Origin: Amycolatopsis sp. CA-128772
GTDB taxonomy: Bacteria; Actinomycetota; Actinomycetes; Mycobacteriales; Pseudonocardiaceae
NCBI RefSeq assembly: GCF_002904295.1
Contig: NZ_PPHG01000097.1
Location: 186,001 to 250,000 of the forward strand
Direction of reading: 5' to 3'
Length of the DNA: 64,000 nt
In this document: positions 1 through 8,285 of the stretch, one piece after another
Layout: every line of letters starts with the position of its first letter
Numbering within the stretch: the stretch's first letter is position 1
Position numbers and translations under genes: made by a program
The notes under the pieces: generated by a model
Told to the model about the DNA's origin: nothing
The model's input: the letters and a program-made list of their open reading frames with translations, nothing else
Database searches by the model: none

Positions 1-1
1 G

Positions 2-2422
2 GTCTGCTGGATCGTCTGGTTCTTCTTCGTTCTGGATGTCCTTCGCTGCTCCGTCGACGCGGTGCGCGGTATGACGTGGCCGAGTCGCCGTCCCGGCCCA
101 ATGCGCGGGGTCGCCGCGGTCCTCGTCGGGACCATCGTGCTCACCCTCCTCGGCAGCCGAAGCTCGTACTCCGCGCCACTTGCGGGCACCGCGGCGCTCA
201 CCGTCGGCCTCCGGCCGGTCACCGTCGTCACATCCCCGGACCCAGGTCCGGCACCACAGGCGACCAGCGTGGTTATCGATCCCGCTGCGCCTGCTCCGGC
301 CGGCATGGTCCAGGTCACCGAGGAAGTCCGACTCCCACACGACGGGGTCTACGACAGCCTGTGGCGCGTCGCCGAGCGCCTCTACGGTGCCGGTGGCGGC
401 AGCCGTTGGCCCGAGCTCTTTCAGCTGAACCGCGGCGTGGAGCAGCCCGACGGACGTGCGCTGACGAACCCCAATCTCGTGCGGCCCGGCTGGAAGTTCA
501 CCGCGTGCATCCCGGCGCCCAACCAGGAGCACCCGCCAGTGCCGCCCCGACAACCACCCCCTCCCACGACCACGGCGCCCACCCAGCCCGCTCCGGACCC
601 AACCGCGGCCGGGGAGCACCGCGAAGACCATCCCGACTCTGCCGTGGACCTGGTGACGGGCGTGTTCGTCAGCCTCGGCCTCGCCGGAGCGATTGCCGCG
701 GCCGTGGCGTCGACCAGGACGTGGCGCCGGCGGCGCTATCGGATCGGAAGCGGCTACCGTGCTGACCTCCAGCGCCCGATCGCCCCCGTGGTCCGCGCCC
801 TCTCCGCCGCGCACGACGACGGCGACCTGCGTCCTGCTGAAGTTGCGGAGCTCGTCGACCTGGCATCACCAGGGGAGCCGGAACCTAGCGGCAAGCTGGC
901 CCAGGTACCCACGAAGATCGGCGTTCGAGAACGTCGCGAACTGGCCCTGAACCTCGCCAGCACCCGCGGGCTCGGCCTCGCCGGCGCAGGAGCGACCGCG
1001 GCCGCTCGCGCGCTGCTCCTGCACCTGCTTGCCGAGCAGCAACCTGGCAACGGTGTCGGCGTGATCGTGCCCGTTGACGACTTGCGTCTGGTTTTCGACG
1101 GCATCGCCGTTGAGGACCTGCCGACCAGCGTTCACGTCGTCGCGACGCTCGATGCCGCGCTCGACGAGATGGAGGCGGCACTGCTGACTCGTACTCGCCA
1201 CGCGATCGAGGAGACCGGAGCTCGGCTCGCTGTACCTTCGCTCGTACTGCTCGCCAGGCCGACATCTCACGCTGATCGTCGCCTGCAAGCCGTCCTCGAC
1301 AACGGCTCGACCCTCGGCCTGGCCGGCGTGCTCCTCGGCCAGTGGCGTTCCGGCGCGACTCTGCTCGTCCGCCACGACGGCACCGTCAGCGCGACCAGTC
1401 CCGGGATCGACGACGTTCTCACCGGTACGCGCCTGTTCAACGTTCCAGCCGCCGACGCCACCTCTCTCCTCGAAGTGCTTCGAGCTGCAGAGGGCGCCGC
1501 CGAACACGCTCGGGAACCGGTTCCCGAGCAGCGATCAACGGAGGTCGAGGCGAGCAGCTCGCTTAAGAAGGAGGAGCAGCACGCCGAGGGCAACCAGCCT
1601 GCAACCCGCGAGGAACCGCCGGTCGGCACCAAGCAGCCGCGGCTGTTCCTGCGTGTGCTGGGCCGAGTCCAACTCGCCGTACGGGATGAAGCAGGTGATC
1701 GCGAGCTGGGCGGTGCGTTCACGCCGAAGCAGCGTGAAGTGCTCGTCTTCCTCGCGCTGCATCCCCAGGGAGTCCGGCGCGAGGTCCTCAACGAGGCCGT
1801 CTGGCCCGACAGCCGTCCACCGCGGCCGTACAACTCGTTCCACAACACCCTCTCGACGTTGCGCCGCGCGCTCGCCGACGCCACCGACGGCCAGACGGGC
1901 CACCTCGTCCTCAACGAGGACGGTCGCTACCGGCTCAGCGACGAACACCTCGACGTCGACTTCTGGCAGCTGCAGCGCGTTCTGCAGGCGCAGCGCCCAC
2001 CGGACGAGCACGGCAGTGCCGGCCTCCGCGACGCGGTCGAGCTGTACCGCGGCGACCTCGCCGAGGATCTGCTCGCCCAATGGATCGAACCCTTCCGGGA
2101 ATCCGTCCGCCGAGACGTCTTGGACGCGCTCGGCGCGCTTGTCCGCGCCGACGGCGACATTTCCCCGGAGACCGCGCTGGTTCTGCTCGAACGAGCTCGC
2201 AAGTTCGACCAGTACAACGAAGGCGTCTACCGCGATATCATTCGTATGCAGGCACGGTTGGGCCAGTACGCGGCTATTCCGCGGACCGTCGCGCTTCTGA
2301 ACACGACGCTCGCCGAGATCGACCAGCAGGTGAGCGTCGAGACTCTAAATCTCGCGGATTTCCTCCAGCGTCGAGGCAGCGCGCGGTGGAAGGATGCCGC
2401 CGGCAGCGCAGCAGCTAGTTGA
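2..2422 (+). CDS. LysM/BTAD membrane-bound SARP-like regulator, 5' end outside the window
   Basis: The frame is open from the second base of the window. The first in-window start is GTG 62, but the codons before it encode an aromatic, membrane-like stretch (WIVWFFFVLDVL), so I infer that the true start lies to the left. Numbered from GTG 62: hydrophobic segment about 15-30, LysM-like domain about 90-150, Pro-rich linker, second membrane helix about 195-220 followed by RRRRYR, then a cytoplasmic part ending in an OmpR-type winged helix (about 540-630) and a BTAD helical domain (about 640-760). This architecture recurs in actinobacterial conjugative elements and fits a regulator that senses the cell wall or an extracellular cue. 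Its target is unknown. The product is confident at domain level; the length is not known. Confidence 0.85.
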   Translation, partial: VCWIVWFFFVLDVLRCSVDAVRGMTWPSRRPGPMRGVAAVLVGTIVLTLLGSRSSYSAPLAGTAALTVGLRPVTVVTSPDPGPAPQATSVVIDPAAPAPAGMVQVTEEVRLPHDGVYDSLWRVAERLYGAGGGSRWPELFQLNRGVEQPDGRALTNPNLVRPGWKFTACIPAPNQEHPPVPPRQPPPPTTTAPTQPAPDPTAAGEHREDHPDSAVDLVTGVFVSLGLAGAIAAAVASTRTWRRRRYRIGSGYRADLQRPIAPVVRALSAAHDDGDLRPAEVAELVDLASPGEPEPSGKLAQVPTKIGVRERRELALNLASTRGLGLAGAGATAAARALLLHLLAEQQPGNGVGVIVPVDDLRLVFDGIAVEDLPTSVHVVATLDAALDEMEAALLTRTRHAIEETGARLAVPSLVLLARPTSHADRRLQAVLDNGSTLGLAGVLLGQWRSGATLLVRHDGTVSATSPGIDDVLTGTRLFNVPAADATSLLEVLRAAEGAAEHAREPVPEQRSTEVEASSSLKKEEQHAEGNQPATREEPPVGTKQPRLFLRVLGRVQLAVRDEAGDRELGGAFTPKQREVLVFLALHPQGVRREVLNEAVWPDSRPPRPYNSFHNTLSTLRRALADATDGQTGHLVLNEDGRYRLSDEHLDVDFWQLQRVLQAQRPPDEHGSAGLRDAVELYRGDLAEDLLAQWIEPFRESVRRDVLDALGALVRADGDISPETALVLLERARKFDQYNEGVYRDIIRMQARLGQYAAIPRTVALLNTTLAEIDQQVSVETLNLADFLQRRGSARWKDAAGSAAAS

Positions 2423-2425
2423 CCG

Positions 2426-2457
2426 GCGGAGGGTGCTACCTCCGCAAGGTCCTTGCG
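2426..2457 (+). terminator. Double hairpin after the LysM/BTAD gene
   Basis: Two adjacent perfect inverted repeats start 4 bases after the stop codon: GCGGAGG/CCTCCGC with a 6-base loop (2426-2445), and CGCAAGG/CCTTGCG with a 1-base centre (2443-2457). They overlap by three bases, so only one can form fully at a time. There is no T-run, as is usual for terminators in GC-rich actinomycetes. A terminator role is inferred from position. Confidence 0.5.
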
Positions 2458-2940
2458 ACGGTCTTCCCGCGGTGCCTGTTAGATCGGTAGCCCCGCCAGC
2501 ATATGAAGCGCCAGGTCGGAACGCTTATGGTGCCTACCGATGTGACGCCCGACTCGGATGCCGGCAGGCATGTGAACAGTCGGTAGGGGCGCGCTGCCGA
2601 CAGCTTCGTTGACGTGTTACCGAATTCATTCGAACAAATCCTTTCACTCATTTTCTTGTCTTCACCTCTCGCGCTCTATTTGTCTTGCTCTTTGGTTAAT
2701 CTTGCCTTTTCCCGTCTATGTCTCGGCGGCGCGCTGACCTGCATGTTTGCTTCCATCTATTGGTCTCTTGGTCTTACTCGACGTGCCTGTGAGGAGCGCA
2801 TAATTGTCGGGAAATAACCCGTTGAGGGCTTTGATTTCCTGTGGCTCAGGCCTAAAATGGATTGTAGGAGAGAACGGGAGGGCAACCCCAAACTCTCCGG
2901 TTCGCTAACCAACACCGCTCATCTGACTGAAGGCTCAGTG
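2458..2940. other. Intergenic stretch with a lower-GC core, no supported gene
   Basis: This stretch lies between the regulator gene and the next plausible start at 2941. Bases about 2615-2870 are clearly less GC-rich than the surroundings and rich in TTT and CTT runs. A 67-codon open frame at 2614-2817 has no ribosome-binding site and unusual codon use, so I do not call it. The low-GC core could carry promoters or be relic foreign DNA. Confidence 0.4.
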
Positions 2941-3156
2941 ATGATCATGCTTGAGGCGTGCGTGTCCCAATTTTCCCTTACCGTCGACGCGGCGGACACC
3001 ATTCAAGCCCTGGTGGGCAGCTCCGACCACCCTTGGGGCCGACGGCTCCACGATGCGCTGAAGTTCGCCATGTACGCGGAGTGCGCGTACGCCGTTGAGC
3101 CGAACGCGCGTATCGAACTCGCGGACTTCCGGCCGGACGCGCCCAAGTCGTCCTAG
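2941..3156 (+). CDS. Small hypothetical protein (71 residues)
   Basis: A short frame with an actinomycete-like codon pattern in its second half. I chose ATG 2941 because GAAGG lies about 8 bases upstream; a frame extension to 2857 has poor codon use. The product is neutral to acidic with two cysteines and no signal peptide or membrane helix, and no family is recognised. It sits upstream of the structured leader of the ArdC-like gene on the same strand. It could equally be a chance frame. Confidence 0.35.
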   Translation: MIMLEACVSQFSLTVDAADTIQALVGSSDHPWGRRLHDALKFAMYAECAYAVEPNARIELADFRPDAPKSS

Positions 3157-3247
3157 AGGCGGACGGCCGGTACGCGATCGGCGCCGACTTCGAGTGGGAG
3201 CGCGCCAAAAGCTGACAACTCGCGAACTACGAGAACCACGCACAGCC

Positions 3248-3317
3248 GTGGTGTTCCGGGTCGGCAACCCCGGCACACCACCGAACCACCAACACCGCAC
3301 GACACCCGTCCGAAGGG
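3248..3317 (+). promoter_or_regulatory. Structured leader A before the ArdC-like gene
   Basis: An imperfect inverted repeat with 13-base arms (3248-3260 and 3269-3281, one mismatch) encloses GGCAA. It is followed by CCAACACCGCAC (3289-3300) and CGAAGGG (3311-3317), 7 bases before ATG 3325. The same order of hairpin with GGCAACC, CCAACACCGCAC and GAAGGG occurs at 5070-5143, so this looks like a duplicated leader element. Its function is unknown; translation control or attenuation is possible. Confidence 0.45.
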
Positions 3318-3324
3318 ATCTGTC

Positions 3325-4296
3325 ATGACGCGCACACCCCGTCGACCGTCCAGGACCGCAACGAAGGCCCGGCGCACGGTTTCGCCCGAAGAACGCGCCG
3401 AGCGCCTCGAAGCTGCCCGCGAGCAGCTGCTGGAGGGCGTGGACAAGCTGATGACCGCGGACGGCTGGCAGCAGCTGATCACCTCACGCGCCTGGCTGCG
3501 CCGCTACAGCCTCAACAACCTGATCATGATCCTGCAGCAGTGCCCCGAAGCCACCGACGTTCGGCCGCTCTCAGAGTGGAAGCGCGAAGGCTACGGCTTC
3601 ATGCGCAAGGGCACGCACAAGATCAAAATCTGGAAGCCGTGCTTCCGCAGGACGACCGAAGACGAGAACACCAAACCGACCGAAGGCGCCGAGACGGATC
3701 CGGACAAGGCGCCCGCGTTGTCGGGATTCATGCTCGTGCCGGTCGTCGACGTCTCCCAGCTGCAGGGGGATCCGCGGGCCGCGCAGCCGTCCCCGCCGGA
3801 ACCGATCGCGCTGTGCGGCGACGCGCCACGTGGCCTGTGGGACGGGGTCGCCGCCCAGATCGGCGCATGTGGCTTCACGGTCGAGCGTGGAGACTGCGGC
3901 GGCGCCTTCGGCCGAACCGTCTTCTCCGAGCGACGCGTGACCGTGCGCGACGACGTCGAACCCGCGCAGGCCGCGAAGACGCTGACGCACGAGCTGGCGC
4001 ACATCCTGTGCAACCACGAAACCCGTCTGGCCACCACGCCACGGCATATGCTGGAGGTCGAGGCCGAGTCGGTGGCGTGCGTCGTCGCCGCGGTCTGCGG
4101 CATGGACACGCTGGCGTACTCCGTGCCCTACGTCGCCGGTTGGGCGGCCGATCGCGAGACGGCACGCACTTCGGCGGAGTGCGTGCTCCGCGTTGCAGAT
4201 CGGATCCTGGACCGGCTTGGCCACGCGGCAGCTTCACCCGTGGCGACGACTCTCGAGGATCTGGCTGCTTCGCACGGCGTTCCCGCGGTCGCGTGA
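3325..4296 (+). CDS. ArdC-like antirestriction protein with zincin domain
   Basis: This 323-residue protein has an N-terminal ArdC-type single-stranded-DNA-binding region (about 28-140, with the typical SLNNLIMIL and W-x6-GFMRKG segments) and a C-terminal metallopeptidase-like domain with HELAH at 222-226 and downstream acidic residues (about 244-248) as the likely third zinc ligand. ArdC proteins enter recipient cells with conjugating DNA and protect it from restriction. An ArdC-like gene is therefore expected in a conjugative element. The start follows GAAGGG at good spacing. A basic N-terminal tail (TPRRPSRTATKARR) could help bind DNA. Whether the peptidase is active cannot be judged. Confidence 0.8.
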   Translation: MTRTPRRPSRTATKARRTVSPEERAERLEAAREQLLEGVDKLMTADGWQQLITSRAWLRRYSLNNLIMILQQCPEATDVRPLSEWKREGYGFMRKGTHKIKIWKPCFRRTTEDENTKPTEGAETDPDKAPALSGFMLVPVVDVSQLQGDPRAAQPSPPEPIALCGDAPRGLWDGVAAQIGACGFTVERGDCGGAFGRTVFSERRVTVRDDVEPAQAAKTLTHELAHILCNHETRLATTPRHMLEVEAESVACVVAAVCGMDTLAYSVPYVAGWAADRETARTSAECVLRVADRILDRLGHAAASPVATTLEDLAASHGVPAVA

Positions 4297-4313
4297 ATCG
4301 GCCGGGGCGCGCG

Positions 4314-5043
4314 ATGACTCCTTCAATCCTGGGCTGCGCCGAGCTCTACGGCCGCCTTCGCTACGTCACCAACCAGGCCGGGGTGCAACGGCGAAGCCAT
4401 CTGCCCGCTGGCACGTCAACCGCATCCGCCTTCGACGACCACGACCCGCTCGGCTTGCACGGCCACGTCCTGCACGGCCTAGGGGCCGACTCCCGAATAT
4501 CTCGACGGCTTCACCGGAGCCTCGGCCGGCTATCCGGCGTTCGGATTCCGGCTCACCGAGAAGGCAGCTCGCCTGGCGCGGCTCTCGGAGGAGTTCGAAG
4601 CGTCCTGGACGTGGGGTGACGCCATCCGAGCCGCGGCCAGCCTGGCGCACCAGATCGACAACGCCGAGGACGACCAGACGCTCGGCGACATGGCCTTGCT
4701 GGCCGTGGCTCGCCACGTCGGGCGTCAGCACCCACCCGAAATGACGCCGTTGCCCGGCTGGTCGCCGCCCGGCACACCGCTATTCCTCGACGGATACCCG
4801 GCGACGCTGTTCGGTCACGTGGCCGCAGATCTGCGCGTGGACGCGGTCACCGCGACCTGCACGCGGGAGACCAAGGCGGTCACGCTGTTCCGCTCGCTCG
4901 GCTGGCGACTCACTCCGCGGGCCGAAGCCTCGGCCGACGCGGTGCAGCATTACGAAGCAAAAGGGCTTCGCTGGCCCGACGCTATTGCCGCGGCGGCAAA
5001 GACCGATGTGACGCATCTCGAGCGGCACAACTGGGACCGCTGA
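4314..5043 (+). pseudogene. Frameshifted conserved hypothetical gene
   Basis: Coding signal runs from ATG 4314 in one frame to a run of four G at 4482-4485, then continues in the next frame to the stop at 5041-5043. Removing one base in the G run joins them in frame as ...VLHG-LGPTPEYLDGF.... Downstream of the shift the codon use is normal for about 185 codons (EKAARLARLSEEFEASW, later LFLDGYPATLFGHV). Without the correction the first frame reads on into poor sequence and the second has a TAG at 4480. The joined product would be about 242 residues of unknown function, soluble, and next to ArdC. A sequencing error in the homopolymer is the main alternative to a real mutation. Confidence 0.6.
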
Positions 5044-5069
5044 AATCCGATTCCGAATTTGTTAGTAGC

Positions 5070-5143
5070 GCCCGGCGGGTGAACACCTCCGGAGAGGCGC
5101 GGCAACCACCCGCCGGGCTCCAACACCGCACACCCCAGAAGGG
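5070..5143 (+). promoter_or_regulatory. Structured leader B, copy of the element before the ArdC-like gene
   Basis: A perfect 12-base inverted repeat (GCCCGGCGGGTG at 5070-5081, partner at 5107-5118) encloses a smaller CCTCC/GGAG pairing and GGCAACC. It is followed by CCAACACCGCAC (5120-5131) and AGAAGGG (5137-5143), the same order as at 3248-3317. The next large gene starts only at 5226 with its own ribosome-binding site. A six-codon frame GTG 5144 to TAG follows directly, so this could be an attenuator-type leader or the relic of a lost gene start. Confidence 0.45.
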
Positions 5144-5225
5144 TGCGCGAGCCTGCAGTCTAGCGCATGGCTCGTACCTGCGGTGTGATGCCGTGCCGTT
5201 CCTCTGATAGCTGGAGGGAACTCCC

Positions 5226-6071
5226 GTGTCTTCATCCCGTCGTGCAATTTTTATTCCTGTCGATACCGGGCAATTTGCATATAAGATCGCCACGGCGGTT
5301 GAGTCCGCTTGGCGCCTAACCTATGGAACCGGCCTGCTTGATATCCCGGTTTCAGTTGTTGCCACGCTTGCCGCCTTGCCGGAGAAAGATTCGTGCGGGC
5401 ACAACGTCAGCGAATCGGTGCTCAGCTGGGACGCCGACACCTTCCACGACTTCGCCCGGCACACGTGGTCATCGGTCATCCGCCACCGCACCGAAATCAC
5501 GCATCTTCTTCATCCGATGATCGCGTGGATCTTCGATGATCCTGACCGGGACGTGCGTGGCCACGCGCTGGCCGTCGCGCAGGCCGCGCTGCGTGCCGGG
5601 CAAACGCACCTCACCGGCACGGAACGGCGGTTCGACGTCGACCTGCTCGGCACCGTCCTGACGGTTCTTCGTCCCAAGTCGGCTCTCAAGGCTCGCGGTC
5701 AGTTCTACACGCCCGCGTCGGTGACAAAGCTCCTCGCCGGCATGTCCGACGTCCGGGAGTGCAGCAACGTGACGGACCCGATGATGGGAACCGCCGGCAT
5801 GTTCCGCGCGGCGGCGGAGGTTATGCGCGAGCGGGGCCGAGACCCGCGCACGATCCGCTGGATCGGGTGCGACGTCGACTCGCTCGCCGTGGCCTGCGCC
5901 ACCGTGAACAGCATGATCTGGAACCTCGGAACCGACATCGTGTTCCGCACGGGCAACACTCTCGAGCCGGGCTGGCCGGAGGTGGCGCTGGCGCAGCGGG
6001 AGGAACTCCGTCGACTGGGTCGTGACCTCGAGCGCGACCGGGTGGTGTTGTCCTTCCTGAGGTCGCTCTGA
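5226..6071 (+). CDS. N6-adenine methylase-like protein lacking a visible catalytic motif IV
   Basis: The 281-residue product resembles the HsdM/N6-methylase fold. It shows GQFYTP at 158-163 (target/cofactor region before motif I), DPMMGTAGM at 184-192 (motif I, SAM binding) and CDVD at 215-218 (motif II). After that it ends within about 60 residues, and no NPPY/F-type motif IV is present, although this motif is needed to methylate adenine. The protein may bind SAM or DNA without methylating, or it may be truncated. GTG 5226 follows TGGAGGGAACT, a strong site. It is the last gene before the promoter at 6082. A role in protecting or regulating element DNA is inference. Confidence 0.65.
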   Translation: MSSSRRAIFIPVDTGQFAYKIATAVESAWRLTYGTGLLDIPVSVVATLAALPEKDSCGHNVSESVLSWDADTFHDFARHTWSSVIRHRTEITHLLHPMIAWIFDDPDRDVRGHALAVAQAALRAGQTHLTGTERRFDVDLLGTVLTVLRPKSALKARGQFYTPASVTKLLAGMSDVRECSNVTDPMMGTAGMFRAAAEVMRERGRDPRTIRWIGCDVDSLAVACATVNSMIWNLGTDIVFRTGNTLEPGWPEVALAQREELRRLGRDLERDRVVLSFLRSL

Positions 6072-6081
6072 ACGATGCTCG

Positions 6082-6110
6082 TTGAATCGTGATTCGCGAA
6101 TCACTATAGT
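6082..6110 (+). promoter_or_regulatory. Promoter with palindromic operator filling the spacer
   Basis: TTGAAT (6082-6087) and TATAGT (6105-6110) are separated by 17 bases. That spacer consists almost exactly of a perfect 16-base palindrome, GTGATTCGCGAATCAC (6089-6104). The GTG start at 6117 lies 6 bases after the -10 box, so the transcript would be leaderless. An operator inside the spacer implies repression by a dimeric DNA-binding protein. The winged-helix protein encoded directly downstream is the obvious candidate. Confidence 0.75.
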
Positions 6111-6116
6111 TCGCTC

Positions 6117-6425
6117 GTGGTTGAGACAGAGCGCGCTCCGGACCGTCGCGTGTCGGCTGCGGTGTTTGGAAACAAGCACCGCCTGGAGTTGCTGGTCGCG
6201 TTGGCCGAGGCAGGCGACGAAGGCGTGAACTTGTCGGAGCTGTCCGAGGTCCGGAACGCGCCTGCGAGCGTGTACTACGGGCCGATCCGAAGCCTGATGA
6301 GCGTGGGTTTGGTGGACCGGCTGGGCCGGGTAGCCGGGGACCGCCGATGTTGGTACCGGAGGCGCGAGAGCCGCTTTTGGGACTATGTTGGACCTCTTGC
6401 CCGGGACTTGGTGGAGGTGTCGTGA
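6117..6425 (+). CDS. Winged-helix transcriptional regulator, probably autorepressing
   Basis: A 102-residue protein with an ArsR/MarR-like winged helix: helices around HRLELLVALAEAG (about 21-33), recognition helix around SVYYGPIRSLMSVGLVDRL (about 51-69), wing around GDRRCWYRR. There are no metal-binding cysteine pairs, so it is not a typical metal-sensing ArsR. GTG 6117 is set by the leaderless promoter directly upstream, whose spacer holds a perfect palindrome. It overlaps the next gene by 4 bases (GTGA), so the two are translationally coupled. I infer an element-borne autoregulated switch, perhaps controlling transfer or maintenance. Confidence 0.7.
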   Translation: MVETERAPDRRVSAAVFGNKHRLELLVALAEAGDEGVNLSELSEVRNAPASVYYGPIRSLMSVGLVDRLGRVAGDRRCWYRRRESRFWDYVGPLARDLVEVS

Positions 6426-7069
6426 GCCGCGCAGGAGTCGCTGAAGCGGTCCGTGCCGCGATGACCGTTTCGCCGTTGACCGATGAGCTAGTGCGATGTC
6501 CGAGCGCTTCGGTCCGGATGTTCGGCGCTGCGGCAGGCGTGGCTTATCGGCCGGATGAGACGGAGCTCATACGGCGAACGACGGCTGGGCTCGGTCCGAT
6601 TACGCACAGAGGCGTCCTGGACGCACTGTGGAGCTTGCCGACCGGTCTGCGGGTGGCAACCGCCGAGCTAAGCGAGCGAGAGCGGAAGCTGCTTCAGCGT
6701 GCGCCGCGTGGAGCGGTCGAAAGCGACGCAAGCCACGTTGTCCGCCTCGCGGTAGCGCCGGTGTCAGTGCGGTTCGCCGTGGTGGCGGCCCGGACGTGGC
6801 GCGAAGGGCTCGTGAAGGCGGGCCGGTTCGCGCCGTTCTGCGCACGGGCCATGTTGCTGCCTGCGGCACCGTCCGACCTGGACGATGCACAGGTGCAGGC
6901 GGGGTTCTACGGTATCGGGATTTGCGTGTTCTCCTCTGGCAAGCTGCAGATGCTGGCCGAGCCGGAACGGTACGTTCGCCGTCGGCACTCGTCGGCGCAG
7001 TGGTGGTTCGCCGAGGAGATCTACCAGCAGCTCACGACGACTGGCGAGGAGCTCGCGGCCGGCGGGTGA
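6422..7069 (+). CDS. Hypothetical protein coupled to the winged-helix regulator
   Basis: 215 residues starting at GTG 6422, which overlaps the stop of the regulator gene by 4 bases. It is a soluble mixed helix/strand protein with no recognised motif. Visible features are an ELSERERKLLQRAP stretch near 87-100 and a C-terminal RYVRRRHSSAQWWF segment. Tight coupling to a small regulator suggests an effector or co-regulator made in fixed ratio to it. The 3' end overlaps the convergent gene at 7032-8285 by 38 bases. The function is unknown. Confidence 0.55.
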   Translation: MSRAGVAEAVRAAMTVSPLTDELVRCPSASVRMFGAAAGVAYRPDETELIRRTTAGLGPITHRGVLDALWSLPTGLRVATAELSERERKLLQRAPRGAVESDASHVVRLAVAPVSVRFAVVAARTWREGLVKAGRFAPFCARAMLLPAAPSDLDDAQVQAGFYGIGICVFSSGKLQMLAEPERYVRRRHSSAQWWFAEEIYQQLTTTGEELAAGG

Positions 7070-8285
7070 CCGGGTGGATCGCCGAAAGCCAGGACGGGAG
7101 TTCCGCCCACGCCCGCAAGGTTTCCGGGGGCTTGAAGGCTTCGGGCTGGTTGATCCGGGTGTTGACGATCTCGGCGTTCGCCACGGCGTCCACGCATTGG
7201 GTGCGCCACCAGGTCGCCCGGTCGGCGAGGGTGCGGCAGGCGTGAAGGCCAGGAATCCAGTCCGCCCAGGTACACAGGCCGTGCCTGTGTGCGGGAATGC
7301 TGTCGTCTTTGGTGAGGAAGGTGTTCAGCTCCCGGCCGTCGCAGGATGCGCAGTCGTAGACCGGCGCCTGACTGTCGGCGAACTTCTCGTACAGGGTGGA
7401 GCCCTTGAAGAAGGACATCAAGTCACCGAACAGCACGCTGGGCGACTTGTCATCCTTCTTCGACCGACGGATCTGCCCGAGGGGATTCATGTGCCGCAGG
7501 CTGCCGCCCGAGCCGATCGACGTGGCGAAAGCGCCGTGGCTCATCACGTCGAAGCCGGTCAGGTCGGTACGCAACACAGCGACATGGCCAGCCTCGGCGA
7601 CCAGGCGACGCAGGTTGGCCACCGCATCCTTATAGCGCTCCAGAGGGTCGAAGTGGCCGCCGATGAAGACGGCCTTGGGCAGCTCCAGCAGGGCAAGAAC
7701 CGCGATGAGATGATCGATGTGCTCAGGCTGGAACCAGCCGACGTCCAACGGGACGCTGAACACCACGTCGTCGTCGTCGATTCGACCGGCGGCCCGGACC
7801 GCGGCACGTAGCGCGTCGCTGTCCCCGGCGTGCAGGTATCCGGTCGGCGTGAGCGCGACGCACGCCTTGAAGTCGCGCTGTCGTTGCAGTTCCTGCTCCA
7901 GCGTCAGCCCAAACAGCCCGCCGTCGGCCGGCCGGAGCACGAACGGATCGTCTTCGGTCGCCGCGGCGACTGCGTAGCCCTCGGGATCGTAGGCGATGGG
8001 GCGATCGAATCCGGCTTTGCTCAGGTGCTTGATCCCCGTAGCGGCGCCGGCGCCCCTCAGCACGAGGCCGCCGACGTGCTCCGGGAGGACGGGTAGCAGC
8101 TTGCTGCCGGTGTCCCAGCTGGTGTGCAGCAGCACCCGGTCCGTCAAGACGCTGGCTGCTCCGGGCGGGACGGCCGGCGCGGACTGACCGGCCAGTTCCT
8201 GAAGTGCCGCTTCCCGCTCGGCCACCTTGTCGCTCGTCGGGCGCGGCTCGGGCAGGTAGTCGGGCGGCGTCGCATCGTCGGTCAT
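7032..8285 (-). CDS. Hypothetical protein with Cys/His cluster, partner of the XRE-ImmA protease
   Basis: 417 residues with an alternating strand/helix pattern from about 50 to 300 (VVFSVPLD, AVFIGGHFDP, VAVLRTDLTG, FATSIGSGGSLRH), as in a barrel-like enzyme. It is followed by a possible zinc site: C312-x2-C315, H333/H335 and C338. The glycine-rich loop plus Cx2C...H order recalls tRNA-guanine transglycosylase-type barrels, but the match is weak and I do not assign it. The start ATG 8285 overlaps the upstream XRE-ImmA gene by 4 bases, so the two form one translational unit. A protease-regulator coupled to an enzyme-like protein suggests a stress or defence switch; this is inference. Confidence 0.55.
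   Translation of the reverse strand: MTDDATPPDYLPEPRPTSDKVAEREAALQELAGQSAPAVPPGAASVLTDRVLLHTSWDTGSKLLPVLPEHVGGLVLRGAGAATGIKHLSKAGFDRPIAYDPEGYAVAAATEDDPFVLRPADGGLFGLTLEQELQRQRDFKACVALTPTGYLHAGDSDALRAAVRAAGRIDDDDVVFSVPLDVGWFQPEHIDHLIAVLALLELPKAVFIGGHFDPLERYKDAVANLRRLVAEAGHVAVLRTDLTGFDVMSHGAFATSIGSGGSLRHMNPLGQIRRSKKDDKSPSVLFGDLMSFFKGSTLYEKFADSQAPVYDCASCDGRELNTFLTKDDSIPAHRHGLCTWADWIPGLHACRTLADRATWWRTQCVDAVANAEIVNTRINQPEAFKPPETLRAWAELPSWLSAIHPVTRRPRAPRQSS

Noticed and set aside
2614..2817. 67-codon frame with hydrophobic stretches
   Set aside because: It lies in AT-rich DNA with no ribosome-binding site, and its codon use is unlike the rest of the element.
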